A DNA stretch of 64,000 bases, taken from UBA7236 sp036734545. Its GTDB lineage: Bacteria; Bacteroidota; Bacteroidia; Chitinophagales; BACL12. The translations under genes were made by a program, and so were the position numbers. The DNA lies in contig DAIMYJ010000001.1 in assembly GCA_036734545.1 (NCBI GenBank), forward strand, positions 52,661 to 116,660, given 5' to 3'. Positions 43,143 through 50,542 of the stretch are shown piece by piece. Each line of letters starts with the position of its first letter. Within the stretch, counting starts at the first letter, position 1. The notes below the pieces were generated by a model. The model was given only the letters and a program-made list of their open reading frames with translations. It was not told the DNA's origin and searched no databases.

Positions 43143-45635
43143 TTATGCGTTTGCCTTGCGGCTATTTTCACGTTTGCGATGTACCATACTGATGCCGAAT
43201 CCTGCTGCCATTACCACCACGCCTAACCAAACCAGGTTGATCATAGGGAAAATGATGGATTTGATCACCACCCAGTCAGTGTTCAGGGTGCGATCATTCA
43301 GCGTGAATACAAATGCATTTTGCTCTACGAGAATGGCATTGAACTGCACCTCCACATTACCGATAGTGGCTGTTTGCACACCCTGTGATGCCGTTCCCTG
43401 TGATAAGTTGATCAGGTAGGAAACCTGCACGGTTTCCTTCGCCGTGCCTATTTCAACGTCAAATACTGCGCTGGCGCCGATGGTGTCACCTTTTTCCACG
43501 CGCTGGATATCACGTAATACCATATGGCCTGTATCAAACCGCAGCGTGTCTCCCTGCACAATAGTATCGCGCTTCACCACGGGTGGTGCATTCCTGCTGC
43601 CTTCACCGGGGAGGGAGGTAACATGCGTGAACACATCATAGGTGAGATAATGCCTGGTATCAGGATTGGGTGCGAGCTGCTGCATCTTGGTGTCCATGAG
43701 CAAATATGGATGCACGGTAAAATCCTGCTCCACCGCATTTGTCTCCGGGTTCACTTTAAGGAATTGCAGATTGTAATAGGTTGCACCATCGCGCATGGTA
43801 TCTCCCTGATAGGTCACCAGATAATCACCCAGCGGCAGAGGTACATGTTTGATCAGCCGAACGTTCTCACGCTGGAAAGTTTCATCCATCCCTTCACCAT
43901 CGTACCGCACACCAAAATTATTTACGGATATCACGCGCTGTCCGGCATTGGAGATCAGGATACCCAACAGCAACAATCCAAAACCCACATGCGCTACTGA
44001 ACCGCCGGCTACTTTCACCTTTCCTTTCAGCACGCGGATCATATACAGCACATTAGCGATCACCGCAAACCATCCGGCGAAGAATAACAGCGAATAGGCC
44101 GTTACCAAATGGAATATACCGCGGTCGGCAGTGATATGCCACAACTTATCCAAATAAATAGAAGATATAACGGCAGCAATGATGGCGAAGATCACGCTGT
44201 AGGCGATGTCACGATAAAAGGTGCGAACCTCTGTGTGCTTATATTTCAAATACTGTCCGAAAGCAGTCAGCAGGGCGATCAATACACCCACCCACAACTG
44301 CACACCGGTATAAAAGTGCACGGGATCCTCCGGCGAGGCCAGATCATTCGGGATGGAAGTGCCGAAGAGGTCATTGAAATGACCGGTGAGTGCATTGAAC
44401 ACCGGTATGGAAGTGAAGAAGATCACATGCAATCCGCCGAACAGCAGCACCAATGAACCCACGAACATCCAGAACTCACGCGATGCAGTAGCTTCTTCTT
44501 TTTCCTTCTGGGGTATCTTCTTCCAGTGTCGCCACAGTGGGATAAATGACAGCAACACAAAAGTGAAAACAAAAATGAGTAGATGATTGGTCAATCCTTC
44601 TTCAACGAATGCATGCACACTGGTGTCTCCCAGAATACCGCTGCGTGTGAGAAAACTGGAATACAACACAAAGAAGAAAGCAAGGAACAGCATCACAAAG
44701 GAAGCCTTCAGTGCATGACCGGTGGCTTTTGCCACGACCATATTGTGCAAACCGGCAACGATGACCAGCCACGGGATGAGCGAAGCATTCTCCACCGGGT
44801 CCCAGGCCCAGAAACCGCCAAAGCTCAGTGATTCATAAGCCCATGCGCCACCCATCAGGATACCCGTGCCCAACACCATACCTGAGAACAATGCATATGG
44901 CAGTGCAGGTTTGATCCATTCTGTGTATTTACCTGTCCATAAACCCGACAAGGCAAATGCGAACGGAATAGTGATGGCCGCAAAACCGCAAAAGAGTACC
45001 GGCGGGTGGATGACCATCCAATAATTTTGCAACAATGCATTCAATCCGCGTCCGTCGGGAATGAAGCGCATATAATCTTCAAACAGGAATACCGGGTCTG
45101 TGGTAAGTCTGTCTTTTAGGAGCAGGAATGGCGAGCTGCCGATATGCGTGGAACCGGAGATATAGATCCCCAGCACGAAGGTCATCAGGAAAACCTGTAC
45201 CAGTGAAGTGATACTCAACACCGGCGCTTCCCATTCCTTCGCGGAACGCATCACCACCAATCCCAATATCACATGCCAGAACGTCCACAATAGGAAACTC
45301 CCCTCCTGCCCTTCCCAAAAACAGGAAAGGATATATTTCATCTGCAGGTCGACTGAGGAATGCGACCACACATAATGATACTCAAAATGATGATTGAAGA
45401 TCATGAGGAACATGGTGGTCACCACTCCCACGATCGCTATGGCGTGACCAAAGAAAAAGCCACGTCCGATCTTGCGGAATGTTTGCTTGCGGGTTTCCTC
45501 ATGAGCCCTGACGGCCCGGAAATAGTAGAGTGCGGCGAAAAAGGCTGCCACAAATCCGATGAGGATCAGGAGGTGGCCTATCTGGCCAAAAAGCGGGTTG
45601 ATCTCCTGTAAAGCGTGCTGATGCGTTTCGTCCAT
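43143..45635 (-). CDS. ccmF: Cytochrome c biogenesis protein CcmF-like
   Basis: An 830-residue membrane protein with about 14-15 helices. The haem-handling 'WAWDPVENASLIPWL' (WWD-like) motif sits near residue 280; the pattern of conserved histidines in flanking loops fits CcmF, which assembles haem onto apocytochromes with CcmE. A long periplasmic C-terminal segment (about 590-790) and a final helix extend it beyond the roughly 650 residues of classical CcmF. Start at 45635 (ATG). It is 11 bases from ccmE; ccmABCD and ccmH are not in the window. Confidence 0.88.
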   Translation of the reverse strand: MDETHQHALQEINPLFGQIGHLLILIGFVAAFFAALYYFRAVRAHEETRKQTFRKIGRGFFFGHAIAIVGVVTTMFLMIFNHHFEYHYVWSHSSVDLQMKYILSCFWEGQEGSFLLWTFWHVILGLVVMRSAKEWEAPVLSITSLVQVFLMTFVLGIYISGSTHIGSSPFLLLKDRLTTDPVFLFEDYMRFIPDGRGLNALLQNYWMVIHPPVLFCGFAAITIPFAFALSGLWTGKYTEWIKPALPYALFSGMVLGTGILMGGAWAYESLSFGGFWAWDPVENASLIPWLVIVAGLHNMVVAKATGHALKASFVMLFLAFFFVLYSSFLTRSGILGDTSVHAFVEEGLTNHLLIFVFTFVLLSFIPLWRHWKKIPQKEKEEATASREFWMFVGSLVLLFGGLHVIFFTSIPVFNALTGHFNDLFGTSIPNDLASPEDPVHFYTGVQLWVGVLIALLTAFGQYLKYKHTEVRTFYRDIAYSVIFAIIAAVISSIYLDKLWHITADRGIFHLVTAYSLLFFAGWFAVIANVLYMIRVLKGKVKVAGGSVAHVGFGLLLLGILISNAGQRVISVNNFGVRYDGEGMDETFQRENVRLIKHVPLPLGDYLVTYQGDTMRDGATYYNLQFLKVNPETNAVEQDFTVHPYLLMDTKMQQLAPNPDTRHYLTYDVFTHVTSLPGEGSRNAPPVVKRDTIVQGDTLRFDTGHMVLRDIQRVEKGDTIGASAVFDVEIGTAKETVQVSYLINLSQGTASQGVQTATIGNVEVQFNAILVEQNAFVFTLNDRTLNTDWVVIKSIIFPMINLVWLGVVVMAAGFGISMVHRKRENSRKANA

Positions 45636-45646
45636 GGTCCCTATGC

Positions 45647-46030
45647 CTATTTTTTGATCTCGTTTTCCTGATACTTCGACGGGCACTTCACCAGCATTTC
45701 TTCGGCATAAAAGGTGTCTTCCTTCATGCTGCCGGTAAGTACGATCTCTTCACTTTTCTCGAAATCGGTAGGCATATCATCGAAACACACGACATGCACT
45801 TCGTTGCCATCGCGGTCGATAAGGTAGAATGAAAAAGAATTAGGGTCTTTGATCGGATCGAAATTCACCGGTTTGCCTTTGCTCAACTGACCGATCAACT
45901 GCACGGTTTCTCCGGGTTTCGACTTCGCGTCATTGTAGCTGCTGTATGAACTCACGTTGCCCAGCTTCGATGCGAAAACACCGATGCAGACGGCAATGAG
46001 GAACAACACGATGATATGAGAACGTTTCAC
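45647..46030 (-). CDS. ccmE: Cytochrome c maturation protein CcmE, CXXXY type
   Basis: A 127-residue periplasmic haem chaperone. N-terminal membrane anchor (about 5-21), an OB-fold domain, and a C-terminal CPSKY at 116-120. In the CcmE of E. coli the haem is carried on a His in an HXXXY motif; here the His is replaced by Cys, the variant reported in sulfate reducers and archaea. GTG start at 46030, supported by the promoter box TAACTTTG 24 bases upstream; no ATG fits. First gene of the ccmE-to-maf run. Confidence 0.88.
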   Translation of the reverse strand: MKRSHIIVLFLIAVCIGVFASKLGNVSSYSSYNDAKSKPGETVQLIGQLSKGKPVNFDPIKDPNSFSFYLIDRDGNEVHVVCFDDMPTDFEKSEEIVLTGSMKEDTFYAEEMLVKCPSKYQENEIKK

Positions 46031-46054
46031 AGATCTTTCTTTAATAAGTGAATG

Positions 46055-46062
46055 CAAAGTTA
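46055..46062 (-). promoter_or_regulatory. -7 promoter box (TAACTTTG) for ccmE run
   Basis: Exact TAnnTTTG on the minus strand, 24 bases upstream of the GTG at 46030. Confidence 0.6.
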
Positions 46063-46144
46063 GCCCAAAATGTTCGGTAACATTCCCTGCCCGGCAATAT
46101 TTTCCAACACCCGCCGAACACCACCGGAAATGCCTTCTGTACCG

Positions 46145-46152
46145 TATCTTTG
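46145..46152 (+). promoter_or_regulatory. -7 promoter box (TATCTTTG)
   Basis: Exact TAnnTTTG on the plus strand; 4 bases (gggc) separate it from the ATG of a 20-codon ORF, and 145 bases from the rocD start. The only good rocD promoter I see. Confidence 0.55.
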
Positions 46153-46156
46153 GGGC

Positions 46157-46219
46157 ATGATCGTGCACTTTTTGGATATGAACCTCGACTTCCTCGATCA
46201 CCTATCAGCGTCCTGCTGA
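46157..46219 (+). CDS. Short leader ORF (20 codons) before rocD
   Basis: MIVHFLDMNLDFLDHLSASC followed by TGA. It starts 4 bases after an exact promoter box, the same layout as in polyprenyl synthase and trpS genes here. A weak GGGC/GCCC stem and a T5 run follow (46225-46251). It may be a leader peptide for rocD, or just chance; the codons do not include the runs of Arg or Pro expected in classic attenuators. Hydrophobic and acidic residues alternate. Confidence 0.3.
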   Translation: MIVHFLDMNLDFLDHLSASC

Positions 46220-46297
46220 ATCCCGGGCCTCTGCGTGCCCAGACCGTTTTTCTCATAACAATTTGATAATCAATAACTTATTTCAACTTATACAACT

Positions 46298-47533
46298 ATG
46301 CAAACGCTGACCTCTCTTTCTCCCCGCACCCAATATTTCATAGACCTCGAAGAACAACACGGCGCGCACAATTACCACCCTATTCCGGTGGTGATATCGC
46401 GGGCTGAAGGCGTATTTATGTGGGATGTCGACGGCAAGCGCTATTACGACTTTCTCAGCGCGTACAGTGCCGTCAATCAGGGGCATTGCCATCCACGGAT
46501 CATCCAGGCGATGACCGAGCAGGCGAAAACGCTGACACTCACCAGCAGGGCCTTCCACAACGATAAACTGGGCGGATTTGAGCAGTTCATGACCGAATTG
46601 TTCGGTTACGACAAACTATTGCCCATGAATTCCGGTGCCGAGGCCGTGGAGACCGCATTGAAGCTGTGCCGCCGGTGGGGTTATGAGGTGAAGGGCATTC
46701 CTGAGCACAAGGCGCGTATCCTGGTGTGTGAAGGCAACTTCCACGGACGCACCACAGGCATCATCTCGTTCAGCACCGATCCGGACTCTACGGGTGGCTT
46801 CGGGCCATATATGCCCGGTTATACGGTGATCCCTTACAATGATCTTTCGGCACTTGCCGAAGCCCTGAAAGACCCGCATGTGGCCGGTTTCCTCGTGGAA
46901 CCGATACAGGGAGAGGCAGGCGTTTACGTACCCGATCAGGGCTATTTATCCGGGGCCTATGCCCTCTGCAGGGAGGCTAATGTGCTTTTCATAGGCGATG
47001 AGATCCAGACCGGACTTGCCCGGACAGGTAAGATGCTGGCCTGCGACCATGAAAATGTGCGACCAGACATCCTCATACTTGGCAAAGCCCTTAGCGGCGG
47101 CACCATGCCGGTCAGCGCGGTCCTGGCAGATGATGCGATCATGCTGACCATCCAGCCGGGACAGCACGGTTCGACCTTTGGCGGCAATCCTCTCGCCTGT
47201 GCGGTGGCGATGGCCTCCATGCAGGTGCTATTGGATGAAAAGCTGGCAGAGAACGCCGAGACCATGGGTACCATGCTTCGGGAAGCCCTGGAAGGAATGA
47301 AGGGCGATTACATTCATATCGTGCGCGGGAAAGGCCTCCTGAATGCCATTGTGGTGGAGAATAACTACCATGGCAAGACGGCCTGGGATTTCTGTCTGGC
47401 GCTGAAGGATAACGGATTACTGGCCAAGCCGACGCATGGTGACAAGATCCGCTTTGCTCCGCCGCTGGTGATCAACCGTGCGCAAATGGCGGAATGTATC
47501 GAGATCATCCGCAAGACCATTCAGGAATTCTAA
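46298..47533 (+). CDS. rocD: Ornithine aminotransferase
   Basis: A 411-residue class III PLP aminotransferase that converts ornithine to glutamate semialdehyde. The PLP lysine is K263 in LILGKALSGG; 'HGSTFGGNPLACAVAMASMQVL' and 'FLVEPIQGEAGV' are characteristic, and 'VNQGHCHPRI' marks the ornithine subgroup. The length is usual. The 145-base leader, a 20-codon ORF and its promoter precede it. Confidence 0.95.
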   Translation: MQTLTSLSPRTQYFIDLEEQHGAHNYHPIPVVISRAEGVFMWDVDGKRYYDFLSAYSAVNQGHCHPRIIQAMTEQAKTLTLTSRAFHNDKLGGFEQFMTELFGYDKLLPMNSGAEAVETALKLCRRWGYEVKGIPEHKARILVCEGNFHGRTTGIISFSTDPDSTGGFGPYMPGYTVIPYNDLSALAEALKDPHVAGFLVEPIQGEAGVYVPDQGYLSGAYALCREANVLFIGDEIQTGLARTGKMLACDHENVRPDILILGKALSGGTMPVSAVLADDAIMLTIQPGQHGSTFGGNPLACAVAMASMQVLLDEKLAENAETMGTMLREALEGMKGDYIHIVRGKGLLNAIVVENNYHGKTAWDFCLALKDNGLLAKPTHGDKIRFAPPLVINRAQMAECIEIIRKTIQEF

Positions 47534-47605
47534 AGACCTGCTGCGCTCGGCATCCGCAGATATATCCGCCCAAAGAACGGACTTTCACTGCTGTACTTGC
47601 AGGTG

Positions 47606-48106
47606 TCAGTTGAGTGCTACCTGACTGATACCCTTGGGTGTGTGGAAACTGAGCATGCCTTTCAGGCTGCCGTTCTGCATCTTACCGGTGAAGGTGAACT
47701 TTTGCAGGTATGGCGGGGCGCCGGCTGCGGTTACAGGCAGGAATTCCACCACCACGCCGTAGCCGTTGTCGGTGATCGTGGATTTGGATTCTTTGAAATC
47801 GTACTTCTTGAATGTTGTGCCTGCTGTTGCCTTGGCAGAGCATTCCATATCCGCGTCCTTGTATTGCGCCTGCCGGATGGTGTTGGTGCCATCAATGCCC
47901 ACATCAAAGGTCATGATGAGGAAAAAATCCTGCACGCACACCACGTCGCCATAGCAGTCGTTGGGCAGTTCGATATAAAAATCCTTGGTGGTGTATAACA
48001 GGTTGGGGTTTGTCTTTTGGAAGGTGGTATCAGCAGTGCCGGCGATGGCGAGGGTCGAGCCCGTCATCACGCACACGGCGGATATCAGCAGTGGGAGCAT
48101 TCGCAT
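47606..48106 (-). CDS. Secreted protein of unknown function
   Basis: A 166-residue protein with a signal peptide (about 1-23, ending AIAG). The mature part has three Cys (two of them in 'CYGDVVC') and beta-like pattern 'YIELPNDC', 'FLIMTFDVGIDG', then 'FTFTGKMQNGSLKGMLSF'. No family recognised. It converges on rocD with 72 bases between. ATG at 48106 chosen; the frame upstream is shared with the antiporter end region. Confidence 0.65.
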   Translation of the reverse strand: MRMLPLLISAVCVMTGSTLAIAGTADTTFQKTNPNLLYTTKDFYIELPNDCYGDVVCVQDFFLIMTFDVGIDGTNTIRQAQYKDADMECSAKATAGTTFKKYDFKESKSTITDNGYGVVVEFLPVTAAGAPPYLQKFTFTGKMQNGSLKGMLSFHTPKGISQVALN

Positions 48107-48170
48107 ACGTTGAACTTTACACGATATAACGAAATATCGTGCCGAAGTATTGGTGCAGGGATGTGGATAA

Positions 48171-49454
48171 TCAATGCTGCGTCTCATGCAGCTCGTCATC
48201 GTCAGGATCTTCTTCCTGATGGCGCTGCAGAAAGTAGCGTATGGAAGGGCCGGCGATCATGATGGTCACAAAGGTCATTACTACCAGTCCCACAAAGATC
48301 TGATCGGTGATCAATCCGGCATTCAGGGCGATCAGGCCCAGCACGATCTCCTGAGAGCCGCGGGCATTCATACCGAAACCGATGGCTATGGACTCATTCC
48401 GGCTGAATTTACCCAGCATACCGCCGATAAACCCGCCGATCATCTTGCCCAGAACGGCGATAATGAGCACGAATGCGATGACGGCACCATCAAAATTCTC
48501 GATAAAGTCGACGCGGAAACCGATCGACACAAAGAACAGCGGTGCGAATATGTAGGTAACGATATCATGCAGCATTTCACGATTCTTGTGGCTGAAATGC
48601 TCACTGTCGCCCACGGCGATACCCACCAGGAAGGCGCCGAATATGGCATGCAGGCCAATCCATTCGGTAAATACTGCGCCGAATATGCAGAAGACGATCG
48701 CTACCGAAAGCGTGCCACCGCCACGGGAGAGGTATTTGTTGGAAAAGATGAAACACCAGTGTATCACCCGCCGGCCTGCGGTCAGGATGAAGGTGGCAAA
48801 ACCGATCACCATGAACATCACCTGCCAGCCCTGAAAGCTGCTTTCGCTTTCCAGATTGGCCACGGTAACCACGAGGGAGAACAGCATCCAGCCGATGAAG
48901 TCATCGATCATGGCAGCGGTCATCATGAGGTTGCCGAATTTACTTTTAATGCGGTCGATGTCGATCAGGATCTTGGCGAGTACCGACAAGGCCGTGATGG
49001 ATAAGGCAGTTCCCATGAACAGGGAGGAGGCCAGTTTATCCTCCACACCTTCCGGCCACAGGTAATCAGACATATACCAGGAAGCCACAAAACCCACCAG
49101 AAAAGGGAACCCCACCCCGCTCAGGCTGATGGCTGCGGCGGCATTGGCTTTTTTAGCAATGGTCTTGAGGTTTATTTCCATACCTGCCACGAACAACAGC
49201 AGCAGGATACCGATGCGCGCAATGCCGTCGAAGGCAATTCCGGCATTCTGATGATTGGCGAAAAGATTGTTGTAGGTATCGGGTGACAGGTGTTGTAGGC
49301 AGGAAGGGCCCAATATTATACCAGCCACCAGTTCTCCCATCACCTGTGGCATCTTGAGTTTACGGAACAGCTCCCCCATCAACCTGCCGGCAAGCAGTAG
49401 GGTTGCCACCATGACAAGGAATGGCAATACTTCCTCTGAGGGTAGTCTGTACAC
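48171..49454 (-). CDS. CPA2-family cation:proton antiporter (KefB-like)
   Basis: A 427-residue antiporter with about 12 helices. The ion-exchange motif 'MIDDFIGW' (about 188-195) contains the paired Asp residues, and 'LGPSCL', 'FVAGMEINL' and 'GMNARGSQEIVLGLI' are conserved in the family. There is no C-terminal TrkA-N domain, so it ends after the transport core with an acidic tail. It exchanges Na+ or K+ for protons. An intrinsic terminator separates it from the transaldolase gene upstream. Confidence 0.9.
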   Translation of the reverse strand: MYRLPSEEVLPFLVMVATLLLAGRLMGELFRKLKMPQVMGELVAGIILGPSCLQHLSPDTYNNLFANHQNAGIAFDGIARIGILLLLFVAGMEINLKTIAKKANAAAAISLSGVGFPFLVGFVASWYMSDYLWPEGVEDKLASSLFMGTALSITALSVLAKILIDIDRIKSKFGNLMMTAAMIDDFIGWMLFSLVVTVANLESESSFQGWQVMFMVIGFATFILTAGRRVIHWCFIFSNKYLSRGGGTLSVAIVFCIFGAVFTEWIGLHAIFGAFLVGIAVGDSEHFSHKNREMLHDIVTYIFAPLFFVSIGFRVDFIENFDGAVIAFVLIIAVLGKMIGGFIGGMLGKFSRNESIAIGFGMNARGSQEIVLGLIALNAGLITDQIFVGLVVMTFVTIMIAGPSIRYFLQRHQEEDPDDDELHETQH

Positions 49455-49528
49455 GGATCCAGATGGGTTTAAAGGACGGGAATGCCGATGATTCTGTTTG
49501 ATCCGGTCTCAGGCAAAAGACGGGACAG

Positions 49529-49583
49529 AAAAAAAGGCTTTTCTCCGAACAGGGCAAATATACACATGCCCGGAGAAAAGCCT
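49529..49583 (-). terminator. Intrinsic terminator of the transaldolase gene
   Basis: On the minus strand, a 13-base perfect stem (AGGCTTTTCTCCG / CGGAGAAAAGCCT) encloses a smaller GGGCA/TGCCC stem and is followed by seven T. It lies about 25 bases after the transaldolase stop. Confidence 0.85.
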
Positions 49584-49609
49584 AATACGACAGTGCGAGT
49601 CAGCGAATA

Positions 49610-50266
49610 TTATCCGTTGCCTTTCTTATAATCAGCAAGGAATTGCGCCAGACCGATGTCGGTAAGCGGATGCTTGAACAAGCCAGTAATGGAGCTCAAA
49701 GGGCATGTCACCACGTCGGCACCCACCTCTGCGCAACGAACGATATGCAGCGGGTTGCGGATAGATGCCGCCAGCACTTCCGTTTCGTATCCGTAATTGC
49801 GGTAGATGTGCACGATCTGCTCGATCAGCTGCACGCCATCCCAGCTGGTGTCATCCAGTCGGCCGATGAACGGTGAAAGGTAGCTCGCCCCTGCCTTAGC
49901 AGCGAGAATAGCCTGCCCTGCGGAGAACACGAGGGTGCAGTTGGTGCGGATATCATTATCGGTGCACCATTTGATCGCCTTCAGTCCTTCTTTGATCATG
50001 GGGATCTTCACCACGATATTCGGATGCAGTGCAGCCAATTCCTTGGCCTCGCGCACCATGCCTTCGAAATCCGTGGAGATCACCTCTGCGCTGATATCGC
50101 CATCCACGATATTGCAGATGTCGATATAGTGTTGCCTGATCTTGTCGGCGCCGGTAACACCCACTTTGGCCATTAATGACGGGTTGGTGGTAACGCCATC
50201 CAGGATCCCGAGAGCAGCAGCTTCCCTGATCTCATTCAGGTCGGCGGTATCGATAAAAAACTTCAT
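49610..50266 (-). CDS. tal: Transaldolase (fructose-6-phosphate aldolase-like)
   Basis: A 218-residue class I aldolase of the short transaldolase type. The Schiff-base lysine is K87 in NIVVKIPMI, and 'DTADLNEI', 'GVTTNPSL' and 'SPFIGRLDD' are family motifs. It moves dihydroxyacetone units between sugar phosphates in the pentose phosphate pathway. Start at 50266 supported by length and by the promoter box at 50286. A terminator follows. Confidence 0.93.
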   Translation of the reverse strand: MKFFIDTADLNEIREAAALGILDGVTTNPSLMAKVGVTGADKIRQHYIDICNIVDGDISAEVISTDFEGMVREAKELAALHPNIVVKIPMIKEGLKAIKWCTDNDIRTNCTLVFSAGQAILAAKAGASYLSPFIGRLDDTSWDGVQLIEQIVHIYRNYGYETEVLAASIRNPLHIVRCAEVGADVVTCPLSSITGLFKHPLTDIGLAQFLADYKKGNG

Positions 50267-50285
50267 GTGTCTGATTTGATATCTG

Positions 50286-50293
50286 CAAAAATA
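50286..50293 (-). promoter_or_regulatory. -7 promoter box (TATTTTTG) for transaldolase
   Basis: Exact TAnnTTTG on the minus strand, 19 bases upstream of the ATG at 50266. Confidence 0.6.
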
Positions 50294-50351
50294 CCCTACG
50301 AAATCGATTTCGCCGCGGAGGTTTTCAACAATGTGCAGGATCGGGAGGGAG

Positions 50352-50457
50352 AAAAAAAAGTGGGCAAGTGATCTACATCGCACCGCTACAACCGCCTACC
50401 CTTGCTCCGGTCAGGGCCTGGGGGATTCAGCAGGAGCTGGTCGTATAGGACTTGCCC
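50352..50457 (-). ncRNA. ffs: Signal recognition particle RNA (4.5S/small SRP RNA)
   Basis: On the minus strand, the first bases GGGCAAGT pair with ACTTGCCC near the end, closing a rod-like RNA of about 100 bases. The central hairpin holds the conserved CAGG and AGCA segments (around 50403-50422), with an apical UGAC tetraloop of the URRC kind; the 'GCGGTGCGATGTAG' segment also fits. A -7 box (TACCTTTG) sits 4 bases before the 5' end, and an 8-T run closes it. The product with Ffh directs membrane proteins to the Sec system. One closing pair of the tetraloop is a C-C mismatch. Confidence 0.85.
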
Positions 50458-50461
50458 GGCG

Positions 50462-50469
50462 CAAAGGTA
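50462..50469 (-). promoter_or_regulatory. -7 promoter box (TACCTTTG) for SRP RNA
   Basis: Exact TAnnTTTG on the minus strand, 4 bases before the RNA 5' end. Confidence 0.7.
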
Positions 50470-50514
50470 GCACATTCCGGGCGAACATCAGCGTATGTTT
50501 ACGTGTTGTAATCG

Positions 50515-50522
50515 TATTTTTG
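50515..50522 (+). promoter_or_regulatory. -7 promoter box (TATTTTTG) for acyl-CoA carboxylase
   Basis: Exact TAnnTTTG, 20 bases before the ATG at 50543; divergent from the SRP RNA promoter. Confidence 0.6.
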
Positions 50523-50542
50523 CAACACATCATCTACAACCA

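Noticed and set aside
46211..46224. 14-base exact match (TCCTGCTGAATCCC) to the SRP RNA, suggesting a second SRP copy
   Set aside because: Flanking bases do not continue the SRP structure and the closing stem is missing, so I treat it as coincidence.
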